From Methylotenera sp. (GTDB lineage: Bacteria; Pseudomonadota; Gammaproteobacteria; Burkholderiales; Methylophilaceae), in the NCBI GenBank assembly GCA_009693255.1, contig SHXQ01000001.1:98511-162510 (forward strand): a stretch of DNA of 64,000 bases, given 5' to 3'. This document shows, in pieces, positions 34,202 through 44,772 of the stretch; the first letter of the stretch is position 1, and each line of letters begins with the position of its first letter. The translations under genes were made by a program, and so were the position numbers. The notes beneath the pieces were generated by a model. That model made no database searches. It had not been told where the DNA came from and saw only the letters and a list, made by a program, of their open reading frames with translations.

Positions 34202-35680
34202 ATGAAAAGAATACTTTCGATATTTGCTTTAGTTGCAACATTGGGCCTGGGCTTTAGCGCTAATACCTACGCTGAAGATACTGCGCTTGCAGCTGATGTA
34301 GCCGTTGTAGTAGCGCCAGTGGCAGTACTTGCACCGGCAACAGCGGAAGCTGCGCCAGCCGTTGCGACACCGGTACCCAACAAGGGTGATACGGCTTGGA
34401 TGTTAATTGCAACGGTACTGGTGACCTTGATGGTGATTCCAGGCTTAGCGTTATTTTATGGTGGTTTAGTACGCCAAAAAAATATGCTGTCTGTCCTCAT
34501 GCAAACCTTTATGATTTTCTCTCTTATGGGTGTTCTGTGGGCTATTTACGGCTACAGCGTTGCTTTCACCGTTGGAAATCCGTTCTTTGGTGGTTTCGGC
34601 AAAGCCTTCTTATTAGGCATCACCCCTGACTCAGTGGCCGCAACTTTTAGTAAAGGGATAGTTATTCCTGAGTTGGTGTTTGTGGCTTTCCAACTGACTT
34701 TTGCCGCCATCACGCCAGCACTGATCATTGGTGCCTTTGCTGAACGCATGAAGTTCTCTGCTATTTTGGCATTCATGGTGTTGTGGTTCACATTTGCCTA
34801 CTTACCAATGGCTCACATGGTTTGGTATTGGGATGGTCCTGATGCGATTACTGATGCAAAATCACTTGAAACTGTCATGGCTAACGCTGGCTGGCTATGG
34901 GCTAAAGGTGCACTAGACTTTGCCGGTGGTACAGTTGTACATATCAATGCGGGTGTTGCGGGTTTAGTCGGTGCCATCATGGTTGGCAAGCGTATCGGTT
35001 ACGGTAAAGAAGCCATGACCCCACATAGCCTCACATTAACCATGGTCGGTGCAGCACTACTATGGGTAGGTTGGTTTGGTTTCAATGCTGGTTCTAACTT
35101 AGAAGCTAACGGCTACGCAGCATTGGCTTTGGTTAACACCATGATTGCAACGGGTGCAGCAACATTGTCATGGGCATTTGCTGAATGGTTCTTAAAAGGT
35201 AAACCATCGATGTTAGGTGCGGCTTCTGGTGCAGTTGCCGGCTTGGTCGCGATTACCCCAGCATGCGGTTTTGTAGGCCCTATGGGTGCTATCGTCATCG
35301 GCTTGTTGGTTTCACCAATCTGCTACTTCTTTGTGGCAAAAGTGAAATACATGCTGGGTTACGATGATGCGCTAGATGTATTTGGTGTACATGCAATCGG
35401 CGGTATCTTTGGTGCGCTAGCTACCGGTGTATTTGTAAACCCTGCGCTTGGTGGCATGGGCGTGTATGACTACGTGGCTAATGCAGTTGGTACTTATGAC
35501 TTTGCTGCACAGATGACGGCTCAAGCATACGCTGTAGGTACGGCTATCGTGTTGTCTGCAGTGGTGTCAGTGATTGCTTTCAAACTGGTGGACGTTGTCA
35601 TCGGTTTGCGTGTATCTGAAGACTTTGAACGTGAAGGATTAGATACAGCTGAGCATGGGGAACGTGCTTACCACGCTTAA
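34202..35680 (+). CDS. amt: ammonium transporter
   Basis: GDTAWMLIATVLVTLMVIPGLALFYGGLVRQKNMLSVLMQ; DFAGGTVVHINAGVAGL; ATG at 34202. Confidence 0.97.
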   Translation: MKRILSIFALVATLGLGFSANTYAEDTALAADVAVVVAPVAVLAPATAEAAPAVATPVPNKGDTAWMLIATVLVTLMVIPGLALFYGGLVRQKNMLSVLMQTFMIFSLMGVLWAIYGYSVAFTVGNPFFGGFGKAFLLGITPDSVAATFSKGIVIPELVFVAFQLTFAAITPALIIGAFAERMKFSAILAFMVLWFTFAYLPMAHMVWYWDGPDAITDAKSLETVMANAGWLWAKGALDFAGGTVVHINAGVAGLVGAIMVGKRIGYGKEAMTPHSLTLTMVGAALLWVGWFGFNAGSNLEANGYAALALVNTMIATGAATLSWAFAEWFLKGKPSMLGAASGAVAGLVAITPACGFVGPMGAIVIGLLVSPICYFFVAKVKYMLGYDDALDVFGVHAIGGIFGALATGVFVNPALGGMGVYDYVANAVGTYDFAAQMTAQAYAVGTAIVLSAVVSVIAFKLVDVVIGLRVSEDFEREGLDTAEHGERAYHA

Positions 35681-35693
35681 TTAAGGGTCTAGC

Positions 35694-35727
35694 AAATAAA
35701 AAGGACGCCTAGGCGTCCTTTTTATTT
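35694..35727. terminator. bidirectional Rho-independent terminator between amt and lgt
   Basis: AAATAAAAAGGACGCCT/AGGCGTCCTTTTTATTT, perfect 34-nt palindrome. Confidence 0.92.
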
Positions 35728-35786
35728 GTACCGTAGAAGTTTTAAACTTGGTCTATTACAAGCAGAAATCTAGCTAAATAAAAAAG

Positions 35787-36578
35787 CTAAGCAAATCTTT
35801 TTTTCCGTGCTTGAAACCACAACCAAACACCCAATAGCAGCATAGGCAAACTTAACCATTGCCCCATGCTAAGTCCCATAGACAGTAAACCTAAGTAACT
35901 GTCAGGTTCACGGGTATATTCCGCCACAAATCTAAAACTACCATAGCCCATGAGAAATAAAGCTGAAATTGCGCCAGTCTCTTTGGGCTTAGAGGTATAA
36001 ATCCAAAGGATTAGAAATAGAACAATTCCTTCAAGCGCAAATTCGTAAAGTTGTGAGGGGTGACGTAATAAATGATCCACTTTAGGAAATACCATGCCAT
36101 ATTCGGCATTGGTCACGCGTCCCCATAGTTCGCCGTTGATAAAGTTGCCCATGCGTCCAGCACCTAAGCCAATCGGTACTAATGGTGCTACAAAGTCCAT
36201 AATACTTAACCATTTCAAGCGATACTTGCGCGCAAAAAGCCACATGGCAACCAATACGCCTAAAAAGCCGCCATGAAAACTCATGCCGCCTTGCCATACC
36301 GCTAAAATTTCAGCAGGGTGCTGTACAAAATAACTGAATTGGTAAAACAGCACATAACCTAAACGACCACCTAAGATGACGCCTAAGGCGCCAAAAAAAA
36401 GTGCGTCATCAAGCATCGGTATCGTCCAGCCATGCCATGTGCGATGGTTAATTTGCCATTTACCTAAAGCTAAAAAAGCTAAAAAACCAATCAAATACAT
36501 GAGGCCGTACCAGTGAATACCAAAGGCGCCGAGGTGTATTGCAATAGGGTCAAACTGTGGGTGAACAAACATGAGCAT
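35787..36578 (-). CDS. lgt: prolipoprotein diacylglyceryl transferase
   Basis: Multi-[36 protein letters not shown]. Confidence 0.97.
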   Translation of the reverse strand: MLMFVHPQFDPIAIHLGAFGIHWYGLMYLIGFLAFLALGKWQINHRTWHGWTIPMLDDALFFGALGVILGGRLGYVLFYQFSYFVQHPAEILAVWQGGMSFHGGFLGVLVAMWLFARKYRLKWLSIMDFVAPLVPIGLGAGRMGNFINGELWGRVTNAEYGMVFPKVDHLLRHPSQLYEFALEGIVLFLILWIYTSKPKETGAISALFLMGYGSFRFVAEYTREPDSYLGLLSMGLSMGQWLSLPMLLLGVWLWFQARKKRFA

Positions 36579-36753
36579 TTAGGCAGATAAGTAAAAGCTG
36601 GATTTTACCTAAGTTTTAATGGATAAAGCTTTAAATAAAATAATAATGAGCAACTAGCTTACTGCTGAGGTGTTGTAATTTACCTGGCTTGAGGGCGAAT
36701 TGGGCGGCGCGCATGGTTGATGCATAGCTGAAGGCAATCAGCCTATTAAATAG

Positions 36754-37077
36754 TTAAGTATTACTCTCCGTAACCTTTACCGTAAGTGGCTGTTCATCTT
36801 CCAGAAGATTCAACAATCGATCTACGTTCGGGTGTTTGCCGGGACAGTTTTCTGCATCACTGGTGTGTTCAGAAAACAGGCTTAAGCCTTCTACCGCAGC
36901 ATCTAAAGAGATTTCACCATACATGCGATACAGGTGGTAGTAAACCTTAACCGAGCCTTGGCTACCAGGTTTGTTTTCTATAACACCGGCAGGGCTGCCA
37001 TCGCCATTAAAAAATTCAATACGCTGCACGTGAGTGGCGTCCTCAAGCGTTTGTAATACATCACTAAATTTCTGCAT
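36754..37077 (-). CDS. DUF2322-like conserved protein
   Basis: VIENKPGSQGSVKVYYHLYRMYGEISLDAAVEGLSLFSEHTSDAENCPGKHPNVDRLL; family assignment from memory. Confidence 0.65.
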   Translation of the reverse strand: MQKFSDVLQTLEDATHVQRIEFFNGDGSPAGVIENKPGSQGSVKVYYHLYRMYGEISLDAAVEGLSLFSEHTSDAENCPGKHPNVDRLLNLLEDEQPLTVKVTESNT

Positions 37078-37091
37078 TGAATACTTACCTT

Positions 37092-37721
37092 TTATAAATA
37101 GTAGGTTGATGTGGTCATCAACTTTGATACTTGTTGCATTAAAAAATTGACTGGTAATGGCAGTTTAGCTGCGCCAAGCTTCTGAGCTTCTAAGGCATGT
37201 TTGGCTTCATCTAACTGCATTTGAGTAACAATTTTTCGGGTTTTTTGGTCCGATAGTGGTAATTGATCAAGGTGACTAGCTAAGTGCGCCCCGACCTGTT
37301 TTTCTGTTTCTGCCACAAACCCCAGGCTCCATTGATCACCAAGTGCACCAGCAATGGCACCTATTGTGAACGAAGCGGTGTAAAAAATAGGGTTGAGTAA
37401 GCTGGTGTGGCTACCAAGTTGTGCAATACGGGTTTCGCACCAAGCTAAATGTTCGGTTTCTTCAGCAGCGGCTTGCTTTAATGACGCACTGATTTGTGGA
37501 TTATGAGCGGTGAGCGCTTGACCACTATATAAGGCCTGCGCGCAAACTTCACCGCTATGATTCACGCGCATCAATGCGCCAGCCTGTTTCTTTTCACGAT
37601 CAGTTAAATCGGCTTCAGCAATGTCTGCATCTGGATGCGTGCGTATGCTACACGGCTTAGTCAGCAGTGTGCGTAAGCCGATATCAAATTCAACAATCAA
37701 GGTATCTAATCTAGTCAACAT
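37092..37721 (-). CDS. coq7: 2-polyprenyl-3-methyl-6-methoxy-1,4-benzoquinone monooxygenase
   Basis: MRVNHSGEVCAQALYSGQAL; EETEHLAWCETRI; DEAKHALEA di-iron motifs. Confidence 0.95.
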   Translation of the reverse strand: MLTRLDTLIVEFDIGLRTLLTKPCSIRTHPDADIAEADLTDREKKQAGALMRVNHSGEVCAQALYSGQALTAHNPQISASLKQAAAEETEHLAWCETRIAQLGSHTSLLNPIFYTASFTIGAIAGALGDQWSLGFVAETEKQVGAHLASHLDQLPLSDQKTRKIVTQMQLDEAKHALEAQKLGAAKLPLPVNFLMQQVSKLMTTSTYYL

Positions 37722-37770
37722 GGCTATAGTTTACGCTCAAATTACTTGGCTAAAGCAGTATTTGTCTCTC

Positions 37771-38949
37771 TCACACATCAAATCCCATTTGTTTAGCTAT
37801 GATTTGTATCGGATGTAATAGGCTAACCGTTAAATTTTGCTCAGCTAAGCCCTTGGCAAGATGCAAACTGCAACCTATGTTTGAGGTGGCAAGGATGGCC
37901 ACCTGACTTGCTTTAATGGCGTTGAGTTTGTCATCTAGCAACTGCTTAGCCATATTGCTTTGCGTCAGCATGTACGCGCCGGCCCCACCACAACATTGGC
38001 TATTCCCAGCTAGTGGAATAATTTCCGCATGAGGAATTTTTTGAAGTAGCATATAAACAGCGGTGTGGCTTTTTTGCACATTGCGCAAGGTGCAGGGGTC
38101 TTGTACAAAAATGCGTTGATTGAGCGCGGTTATGGTTACTGTAGACCAATCACAAGTCATTAAAAAGGCGCTGACATCTTGTACTTTATGTTGTGGTAAA
38201 TAATCAGCCAGCCCTGCACCACATCCGCTTGCGGCCGTTAATATGGGCATGGTTTGGTCAAAACTACGCTGATTGAGGGCAAGCAGTTTGTTTGATTCTT
38301 TAGTATCCCCCATTTGTCTAGCGATACTGCCGCAACAAGTTTGCGCTGCGGGGATATGCACGTCAACACCAAGTTTATTGAGTACATAAATACTGGCTTT
38401 TAATGTTTCACTATCAAGCGCGTGACTAGTACAGCCTAAGAACAAGCTAACGGCGCCTTGCTTATTCGGGTGCGATGTTGGGTAAAGATTTTCCCATGTT
38501 GTGGGCTTATTGATGACGGGTATTAGTTTTGCGGCGGGATGCAGACGTTTAAGTAAGTCAGCACACCGACCTTGTTGTATCAGCCAAATGAGCCAAGTTA
38601 AAGCTTGTGTCAAATAGCGGTAACGCATAAATGGTTTTGCCAGCATAAGCCAAACACTTTTTTTCTGCGTAAAGAGTGCCCGTGAGGTGTCAACGAGTGC
38701 CCCGTAATTAACATTGTTCGGGCAGGCGGATTCACAGCTGCGGCAGCTTAAGCAAAGATCAATATGATGATTAAAACGCGCATTGTTAGGCAAAATATCT
38801 TGCGCTACAGCCCGCATTAACTGAATACGACCGCGTGGTGAATCTGCCTCTGAGCCGGTTTTTCGGTAAGTGGGGCAGTGCGGTAAGCACAAGCCACAAG
38901 CCACGCATCGGTCCGCTTCTACAATCAATTCTTTGATAGATAAAGTCAT
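37771..38949 (-). CDS. (Fe-S)-binding protein, GlcF-like
   Basis: CVACGLCLPHCPTYRKTGSEADSPRGRIQLMRAV; CLSCRSCESACP; CCG motifs. Confidence 0.85.
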   Translation of the reverse strand: MTLSIKELIVEADRCVACGLCLPHCPTYRKTGSEADSPRGRIQLMRAVAQDILPNNARFNHHIDLCLSCRSCESACPNNVNYGALVDTSRALFTQKKSVWLMLAKPFMRYRYLTQALTWLIWLIQQGRCADLLKRLHPAAKLIPVINKPTTWENLYPTSHPNKQGAVSLFLGCTSHALDSETLKASIYVLNKLGVDVHIPAAQTCCGSIARQMGDTKESNKLLALNQRSFDQTMPILTAASGCGAGLADYLPQHKVQDVSAFLMTCDWSTVTITALNQRIFVQDPCTLRNVQKSHTAVYMLLQKIPHAEIIPLAGNSQCCGGAGAYMLTQSNMAKQLLDDKLNAIKASQVAILATSNIGCSLHLAKGLAEQNLTVSLLHPIQIIAKQMGFDV

Positions 38950-39059
38950 TGCCTTATTATAAACCTAGGCTTGCAATCTTACGCTGAGCTAGGCATATAT
39001 AAATGACATGAATTTGTTAAGACGCATTGTTTTAAACGCTAGTGTAGCGGCGTAAAAAA

Positions 39060-39081
39060 CCCGCCTTAGTGACAAGGCGGG
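39060..39081 (-). terminator. Rho-independent terminator of ctpA
   Basis: CCCGCCTT-AGTGAC-AAGGCGGG, followed on the minus strand by a T tract. Confidence 0.88.
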
Positions 39082-39119
39082 TCTAAGAAGATTAGCGCGT
39101 ATGACTACTTAGCCTATTG

Positions 39120-40562
39120 TTATTGCGTAAGCGTGGCCTCTACTTTGGGTGGTTCGGACTTAATGACGGGCTTGCCTTTAAGAAAGTTCATGGCTTGCGC
39201 GAACTGCAGATCCTCTTTACTTGCAGGCTCAATAGGGGCTGTCGGCTCAGCATATTTTTTCCCATTTACTTTGGCAGCTTCCTTAGTCGCTGTTGTCGTT
39301 TCAGTTTTTACTGGAGCGCCCGCTTGCACATCTTTAGGGTTGGATAAATGATGCGTTAAGTCGGCTTCATGAATATTATTTGATTGATCGGTGCCATCTT
39401 CTACATAGTAATCAGGCTCAATCCCTTTTGCCTGAATAGAGCGCCCTTTTGGGGTGAAATAACGCGCAGTGGTCAGCTTGATTGCGGAGCCGTTATTCAT
39501 AGGCATAATGGTTTGCACTGAACCCTTACCAAAAGTACGTACCCCAATTAAGGTGGCACGCTTGTGGTCTTGCAGTGCGCCTGCGACGATTTCTGATGCA
39601 GAGGCAGAGCCGGCGTTAATGAGTACTACCATAGGCACCATTTTTAAATCTGCAGGAATATCACGCATATAGTCATTGGCCATACCACCGCGCACATAGT
39701 TTTCTGGACTCACGGTAAGATTCATCTTTGAATCAGGCGCGCGTCCCTCGGTATAAACCACTAAAGAGTCTTTTGGTAAAAATGCGGCAGAAACCCCAAC
39801 AGCACCGTTGAGTAAACCGCCCGGATCATTACGCAGATCTAAAACAAAACCTTTAAACGGACCTTTATTTTCATCGTGCATGGCATTAATCGCCTTTGCC
39901 AGATCTTCACCGGTGCGTTCTTGAAACTGCGTGACGCGCGCATAAGCGTAACCAGGCTCGGTCATTTTGTACTTCACGCTTTTATTTTTGATAATGGCGC
40001 GCACCAGCGTAACCAGTAATGGCTTAGCTTCATTTTTACGCAATATCGTCAGCACGATAGACGTATCAGGTTTGCCACGCATGATCTTTACCGCATCGTT
40101 TAGGCTCATACCTTTAACGAGTTTTCCATCTAACTTCATGATGAGGTCGCCACTTTTGATGCCGGCGACGTAAGCCGGTGAATCTTCAATGGGTGAAACT
40201 ACCTTTACCAAGCCATCTTCCATGCCGACTTCTATTCCTAACCCACCAAATTCGCCTTGTGTCGCGGCTTGCATGTCTTTAAATGCATCTACATCCATAT
40301 AAGTGGAATGCGGGTCTAAGCCAGTCAACATGCCGCTAATGGCTTCAGAGATCAGTTTTTTATCTTCCACAGTTTCAACGTAATCGCTTTTAATTTTGCC
40401 AAAAACTTCAGCAAAAGCACGCAAGTCTTCTAGGGGAAGTTGAGGCTTAGCCATTTTTTCAGCCACGGCAGAGTAAGTGAGGCTCAACATCAAACCGAGT
40501 ACTAACCCAGAGAAAACGAGGCCAATTTTAGTGAAACCTTGATATTTATTTCTAGCTTGCAT
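39120..40562 (-). CDS. ctpA: S41 family C-terminal processing peptidase
   Basis: PDZ domain; VLINAGSASASEIVAGALQDHKRATLIGVRTFGKGSVQ. Confidence 0.95.
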   Translation of the reverse strand: MQARNKYQGFTKIGLVFSGLVLGLMLSLTYSAVAEKMAKPQLPLEDLRAFAEVFGKIKSDYVETVEDKKLISEAISGMLTGLDPHSTYMDVDAFKDMQAATQGEFGGLGIEVGMEDGLVKVVSPIEDSPAYVAGIKSGDLIMKLDGKLVKGMSLNDAVKIMRGKPDTSIVLTILRKNEAKPLLVTLVRAIIKNKSVKYKMTEPGYAYARVTQFQERTGEDLAKAINAMHDENKGPFKGFVLDLRNDPGGLLNGAVGVSAAFLPKDSLVVYTEGRAPDSKMNLTVSPENYVRGGMANDYMRDIPADLKMVPMVVLINAGSASASEIVAGALQDHKRATLIGVRTFGKGSVQTIMPMNNGSAIKLTTARYFTPKGRSIQAKGIEPDYYVEDGTDQSNNIHEADLTHHLSNPKDVQAGAPVKTETTTATKEAAKVNGKKYAEPTAPIEPASKEDLQFAQAMNFLKGKPVIKSEPPKVEATLTQ

Positions 40563-40688
40563 GTATGATTATCCCTAGCCAAAAAAAGCGTACAAGTTTA
40601 TGACCAACTTAGTTTTAATAGTTCCCAATAGTGTAAACCGCTACACTAATTTTAATGCATTAAAAGTATACCAGTAAGGACTGCTAAA

Positions 40689-40991
40689 TTGATTCAACAC
40701 CATATCGAAATTACTTATTGCACGCAATGCCGTTGGCTTTTGCGTGCGGCTTGGCTGGCCCAAGAACTACTTACCACATTTGAGCAAGATTTAACAAGCG
40801 TCGCTTTGAAGCCTGGCAGCAATGGAATCTTTGATATTACACTTAATCAGCAGTTGCTTTTTTCGCGTAAAGAAGCCGGTCGTTTTCCTGAAGCAAAAGA
40901 AGTGAAGCAGTTGGTTCGTGATTGCATCGCGCCAAATCGAGATTTGGGGCATTCTGACAGCGCCTCCCCTACGCCTCATGATAGCGTTTAG
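40689..40991 (+). CDS. SelT/SelW/SelH (Rdx) family protein, Cys form
   Basis: IEITYCTQCRWLLRAAWLAQELL...SRKEAGRFPEAKEVKQLVRD. Confidence 0.9.
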   Translation: MIQHHIEITYCTQCRWLLRAAWLAQELLTTFEQDLTSVALKPGSNGIFDITLNQQLLFSRKEAGRFPEAKEVKQLVRDCIAPNRDLGHSDSASPTPHDSV

Positions 40992-41001
40992 GCCGTGACT
41001 A

Positions 41002-41592
41002 TCATTCTTGACTAGTTACCTTGGCGTGTCCGATGCGCTGTGCACCGTTAAAATGTTGTGTCCAGTAGCTATCTTGCATATTTTCTACGCGGACTTGCCC
41101 CCCTTTACTGGGCGAGTGGATAAAGCGATTGTTGCCTAAGTAGATGCCGACATGAGAAAAAGTCGCTTTTAAGGTATTAAAAAAAACTAAATCACCGGGT
41201 TGTAATTCATTTTTAGGCACCGTCTTGCCAATTTGGCTGATGGCCAGCGCGCTATGCGGTAAGGTTAAACTGGTCGCTTGCTTGAAGACGTAGCGCACAA
41301 AACCACTACAATCAAAGCCAGTTTCAGGTGAATTTCCCCCATATTTATATCGAATACCAGTCAAGCTAAGCGCATTGATGAGCACTTCGCTTGCACGCAC
41401 CGGCCAGTTTGTATCATTTACCTCCATTAACTCGGTTGCCAACTGGAGCTCAATTGGAGATTCTAGTGTTGCCGGGGCAGGCTCAGTGGCAGCGCATGTT
41501 GCGTTGGCAAATCCTAGTAGGAAACATAAAAAATAAGATATTCGAATAAGTTTAATCACTGGAGGATTATAACCTAATATGCCGTAAGCCAC
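41002..41592 (-). CDS. C40 family peptidase (NlpC/P60)
   Basis: GFDCSGFVRYVFKQA; LQPGDLVFFNT; SHVGIYLGNNRFIHSP. Confidence 0.93.
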   Translation of the reverse strand: MAYGILGYNPPVIKLIRISYFLCFLLGFANATCAATEPAPATLESPIELQLATELMEVNDTNWPVRASEVLINALSLTGIRYKYGGNSPETGFDCSGFVRYVFKQATSLTLPHSALAISQIGKTVPKNELQPGDLVFFNTLKATFSHVGIYLGNNRFIHSPSKGGQVRVENMQDSYWTQHFNGAQRIGHAKVTSQE

Positions 41593-41718
41593 CTATTTTA
41601 TAAGCTATATGTATGTTTTATATGATTATTTTTAGATTATGTGGGCTATGCGCGGCGAGGCTGGCCGTTAAATCACCCTACATGTAATAGCGCAAGTCGT
41701 GGGATAATCACAGCCCTT

Positions 41719-43653
41719 ATGAGTACATACACTATCCGCCAAGTTTTTGAAAAAGATGGCATTTTAGCCAAGCACGTCGAAGGATATAGCGAGCGCACAC
41801 AGCAATTGGAAATGGCCTTAGCCATCGCTGACGCCATTGAACACAATACGCAATTAGTCGCGGAGGCAGGGACGGGCACCGGAAAAACTTTTGCCTACTT
41901 GGTGCCGGCGTTGCTGACGGGCGGCAAAGTCATTATTTCTACCGGCACTAAGAACTTACAAGATCAATTATTCACCCGTGATTTACCTCATGTACGCGAT
42001 GCTTTAAAAGTGCCTGTGACTGTCGCTATATTAAAAGGGCGTGCCAACTATGTCTGTCACTACCATCTTGAGCGCGCTGCGCAAGAAGGACGCTTTGCTT
42101 CTCGGGAAGATGCAAAATACGTGCACGTGATTAAAACCTTTGCTGAAAACACTAAAACGGGGGATAAAAGTGAGCTTAATAGTGTGCCAGAAAACGCTAT
42201 GATCTGGGCCAGTGTCACCTCTACCAGGGACAATTGTTTAGGTAGTGATTGTGCTTATTATAAAGAATGCTTTGTGATGGAAGCGCGCAAACAAGCCTTA
42301 GCTGCCGATGTGGTGGTGGTGAACCATCACCTATTTTTTGCCGATGTGATGCTACGAGACGAAGGTGTGGCCGAGCTTTTACCAAGCGCTAACACCGTGA
42401 TATTTGATGAAGCACATCAATTACCGGAAGTGGCGGGCCTGTTTTTTGGTGAAGATGTTTCAACCGGCCAGCTTTTAGAATTGGCACATGACTGTACCAC
42501 CACGCATTTAACATTGGCTAAAGATTGTATTGAGCTAGGCGAAGTCATTCCAAAATTAGAGAAGTCAGCAAAAGATTTCAGGCTGATTTTTACCTACGAG
42601 GGATCACGCTTGCCTGTGCAAAAAGCATTGGCTTTAAAAGGCTTTGAAGGCGCCTATCAACACATGCAAAGCCAATTAAAAGCGCTAGTGCAAGTGCTTG
42701 AAACCCAAGCAGCACGAGACCCATTGTTGGAAAAATGCTGGCAACGCAGTGTCGCCTTGTACGATTTATTTAGCTGCTGGCAATCGGCTGAAAATAATAA
42801 CTTGGTGCGATGGGTCGAAGTGTTCACCCATTCTGTACAGTTGCACGCAACACCCTTGAGTGTTGCTGAAAGTTTTGGCAAACAGCTCAATGCGCAACCG
42901 CGCGCTTGGATCTTTACCTCGGCCACACTGGCAGTTAAGAGTGATTTTAGTCACTACATTGCACAGATGGGCTTACAGGCCGCAAATACCGGCTTCTGGG
43001 AAAGTCCGTTTAATTATCAAGAGCAAGCACTGCTATATGTGCCGCCCGATATGCCTGATCCAAACAGCTCAAGTTACACCGCCTGCGTGGTAGCCGCAGC
43101 ACTGCCTGTGTTGCAGGCCAGTGGTGGTAGGGCATTTGTGCTCTCTACCAGTTTGCGTGCTATGCGCGAAATTCATGCATTATTGAAAGAAGCTTTCTCT
43201 GAATATGGCATCGAAAGCCCGTTGTTGTTGCAAGGTGAAAGCTCGCGTAGCGAGCTGTTAGAACGCTTTCGACAATTAGGTAATGCTGTGTTAGTTGGTT
43301 CGCAAAGCTTTTGGGAAGGCGTTGATGTCCGTGGTGAAGCCTTAAGCGTGGTGGTTATCGACAAACTTCCGTTTGCACCGCCAGATGACCCAGTACTCTC
43401 CGCTAGGGTAGATAAATTGAACGCAGAAGGTAAAAATGCCTTTATGGAATATCAGTTACCTTACTCGGTGATTACCTTGAAACAAGGTGCTGGGCGACTG
43501 ATCCGCGACGAAAATGATAGAGGCGTGTTGGTGATTTGTGATCCACGCTTGATTAGCAAATCTTATGGTAAAAAGATCTGGCAAAGCTTGCCACCATTCA
43601 AGCGGACGCGTGAGTTGTCTGAGGTGCAAGCGTTTTTTGAGACGGCAGATTAA
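41719..43653 (+). CDS. ATP-dependent DNA helicase, DinG/YoaA family
   Basis: Walker A EAGTGTGKTFAYL; Fe-S Cys CLGSDCAYYKEC; DEAH; ATG at 41719. Confidence 0.92.
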   Translation: MSTYTIRQVFEKDGILAKHVEGYSERTQQLEMALAIADAIEHNTQLVAEAGTGTGKTFAYLVPALLTGGKVIISTGTKNLQDQLFTRDLPHVRDALKVPVTVAILKGRANYVCHYHLERAAQEGRFASREDAKYVHVIKTFAENTKTGDKSELNSVPENAMIWASVTSTRDNCLGSDCAYYKECFVMEARKQALAADVVVVNHHLFFADVMLRDEGVAELLPSANTVIFDEAHQLPEVAGLFFGEDVSTGQLLELAHDCTTTHLTLAKDCIELGEVIPKLEKSAKDFRLIFTYEGSRLPVQKALALKGFEGAYQHMQSQLKALVQVLETQAARDPLLEKCWQRSVALYDLFSCWQSAENNNLVRWVEVFTHSVQLHATPLSVAESFGKQLNAQPRAWIFTSATLAVKSDFSHYIAQMGLQAANTGFWESPFNYQEQALLYVPPDMPDPNSSSYTACVVAAALPVLQASGGRAFVLSTSLRAMREIHALLKEAFSEYGIESPLLLQGESSRSELLERFRQLGNAVLVGSQSFWEGVDVRGEALSVVVIDKLPFAPPDDPVLSARVDKLNAEGKNAFMEYQLPYSVITLKQGAGRLIRDENDRGVLVICDPRLISKSYGKKIWQSLPPFKRTRELSEVQAFFETAD

Positions 43654-43658
43654 GTTGG

Positions 43659-44075
43659 TTGGCGATGATTTTAATCCCAGAAATTGAATATGAACTCACC
43701 GCTATCCGTGCTCAGGGGGCGGGTGGGCAAAATGTCAATAAAGTATCGAGTGCGATTCATTTGCGGTTTGATATTCTTGCGTCATCGCTGAGTGATTGGT
43801 TAAAACAGCGCTTGATACATTTGAAAGATAGCCGCATTACTGATGCAGGGGTGTTGGTGTTAAAAGCCCAGCAATACCGTACGCAAGAAGCCAATAAAAA
43901 AGACGCCATGAAACGTTTACACGAGATTATTAACGCGGCAAATCAAGTAAAACCTATGCGTTACGCCACTAGGCCTAGTTACGGCTCTAAGCAGCGGCGA
44001 TTAGAAAGTAAAACGCAACGTGGGCAAATTAAGCAGATGCGTGGCAAAATAGCATCTGACAAAAATGAACATTAA
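43659..44075 (+). CDS. arfB: alternative ribosome-rescue peptidyl-tRNA hydrolase
   Basis: RAQGAGGQNVNKVSSAIHLRF (GGQ) plus basic C-terminal tail. Confidence 0.95.
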   Translation: MAMILIPEIEYELTAIRAQGAGGQNVNKVSSAIHLRFDILASSLSDWLKQRLIHLKDSRITDAGVLVLKAQQYRTQEANKKDAMKRLHEIINAANQVKPMRYATRPSYGSKQRRLESKTQRGQIKQMRGKIASDKNEH

Positions 44076-44772
44076 ATCTAACGTGAATTTACTCGCACTC
44101 GACACCTCTACTGAATATCTGTCACTCGCCTTAATGAAGGGCGATGAAGTTTTTACGTTTGATATAAATGCAGGGCAAACGCATTCTCAGATGATATTGC
44201 CGCAAATTCAAGCTTTACTGGATAAGGCTAGCCTGCAGTTGACAGAGCTGCAAGGTATTGCTTTTGGTTCAGGCCCAGGTTCATTTACTGGTGTACGCAT
44301 TGCGACTGGGGTTGCGCAAGGGCTTGGCTTTGGGGCTAATTTACCTGTGGTCGCGATTTCTACATTGCTAGCTTTGGCAGAAGCGAGTGGCGCAGAAAAA
44401 GTGATCACTTGTTTAGATGCACGCATGGGCGAGGTTTATCATGCGGCCTATGAGAAAATAGTAGGGCAGTGGCAAACGGTAATTGAGCCTGGCGTATATA
44501 AACCTGATGACGTTCCCACTATAGAAAACACCGGCTGGATTGGTGCTGGCAGTGGTTGGCACACATATGATGTGCAATTAAGTAAGGTTTATGCTGCCCA
44601 GTTGCAAGCTACTCAGCCACAACTATTACCCACAGCGATCGCCATACTTAAGTTAGCCCAGCCACTATTTGCCAGCGGTGAGGCTAAGCCGGCGAGTGAG
44701 GCGATGCCGCTTTATATTCGAAATCGTGTGGCGCTTAAAACCACGGAGCGTGAACAAGGTTTGCGCCTATGA
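44065..44772 (+). CDS. tsaB: tRNA threonylcarbamoyladenosine biosynthesis protein TsaB
   Basis: LALDTSTEYLSLAL; GSGPGSFTGVRIATGVAQGL. Confidence 0.95.
   Translation: MNIKSNVNLLALDTSTEYLSLALMKGDEVFTFDINAGQTHSQMILPQIQALLDKASLQLTELQGIAFGSGPGSFTGVRIATGVAQGLGFGANLPVVAISTLLALAEASGAEKVITCLDARMGEVYHAAYEKIVGQWQTVIEPGVYKPDDVPTIENTGWIGAGSGWHTYDVQLSKVYAAQLQATQPQLLPTAIAILKLAQPLFASGEAKPASEAMPLYIRNRVALKTTEREQGLRL

Noticed and set aside
39969-40173. Plus-strand ORFs antisense to ctpA and similar ORFs antisense to ubiquitous genes
   Set aside because: Overlap well-supported CDSs on the opposite strand without independent evidence.
40689-40991. Possible selenoprotein (SelW/Rdx family)
   Set aside because: The motif is encoded as CTQC with two Cys codons, so it is the Cys form; no UGA recoding is needed.
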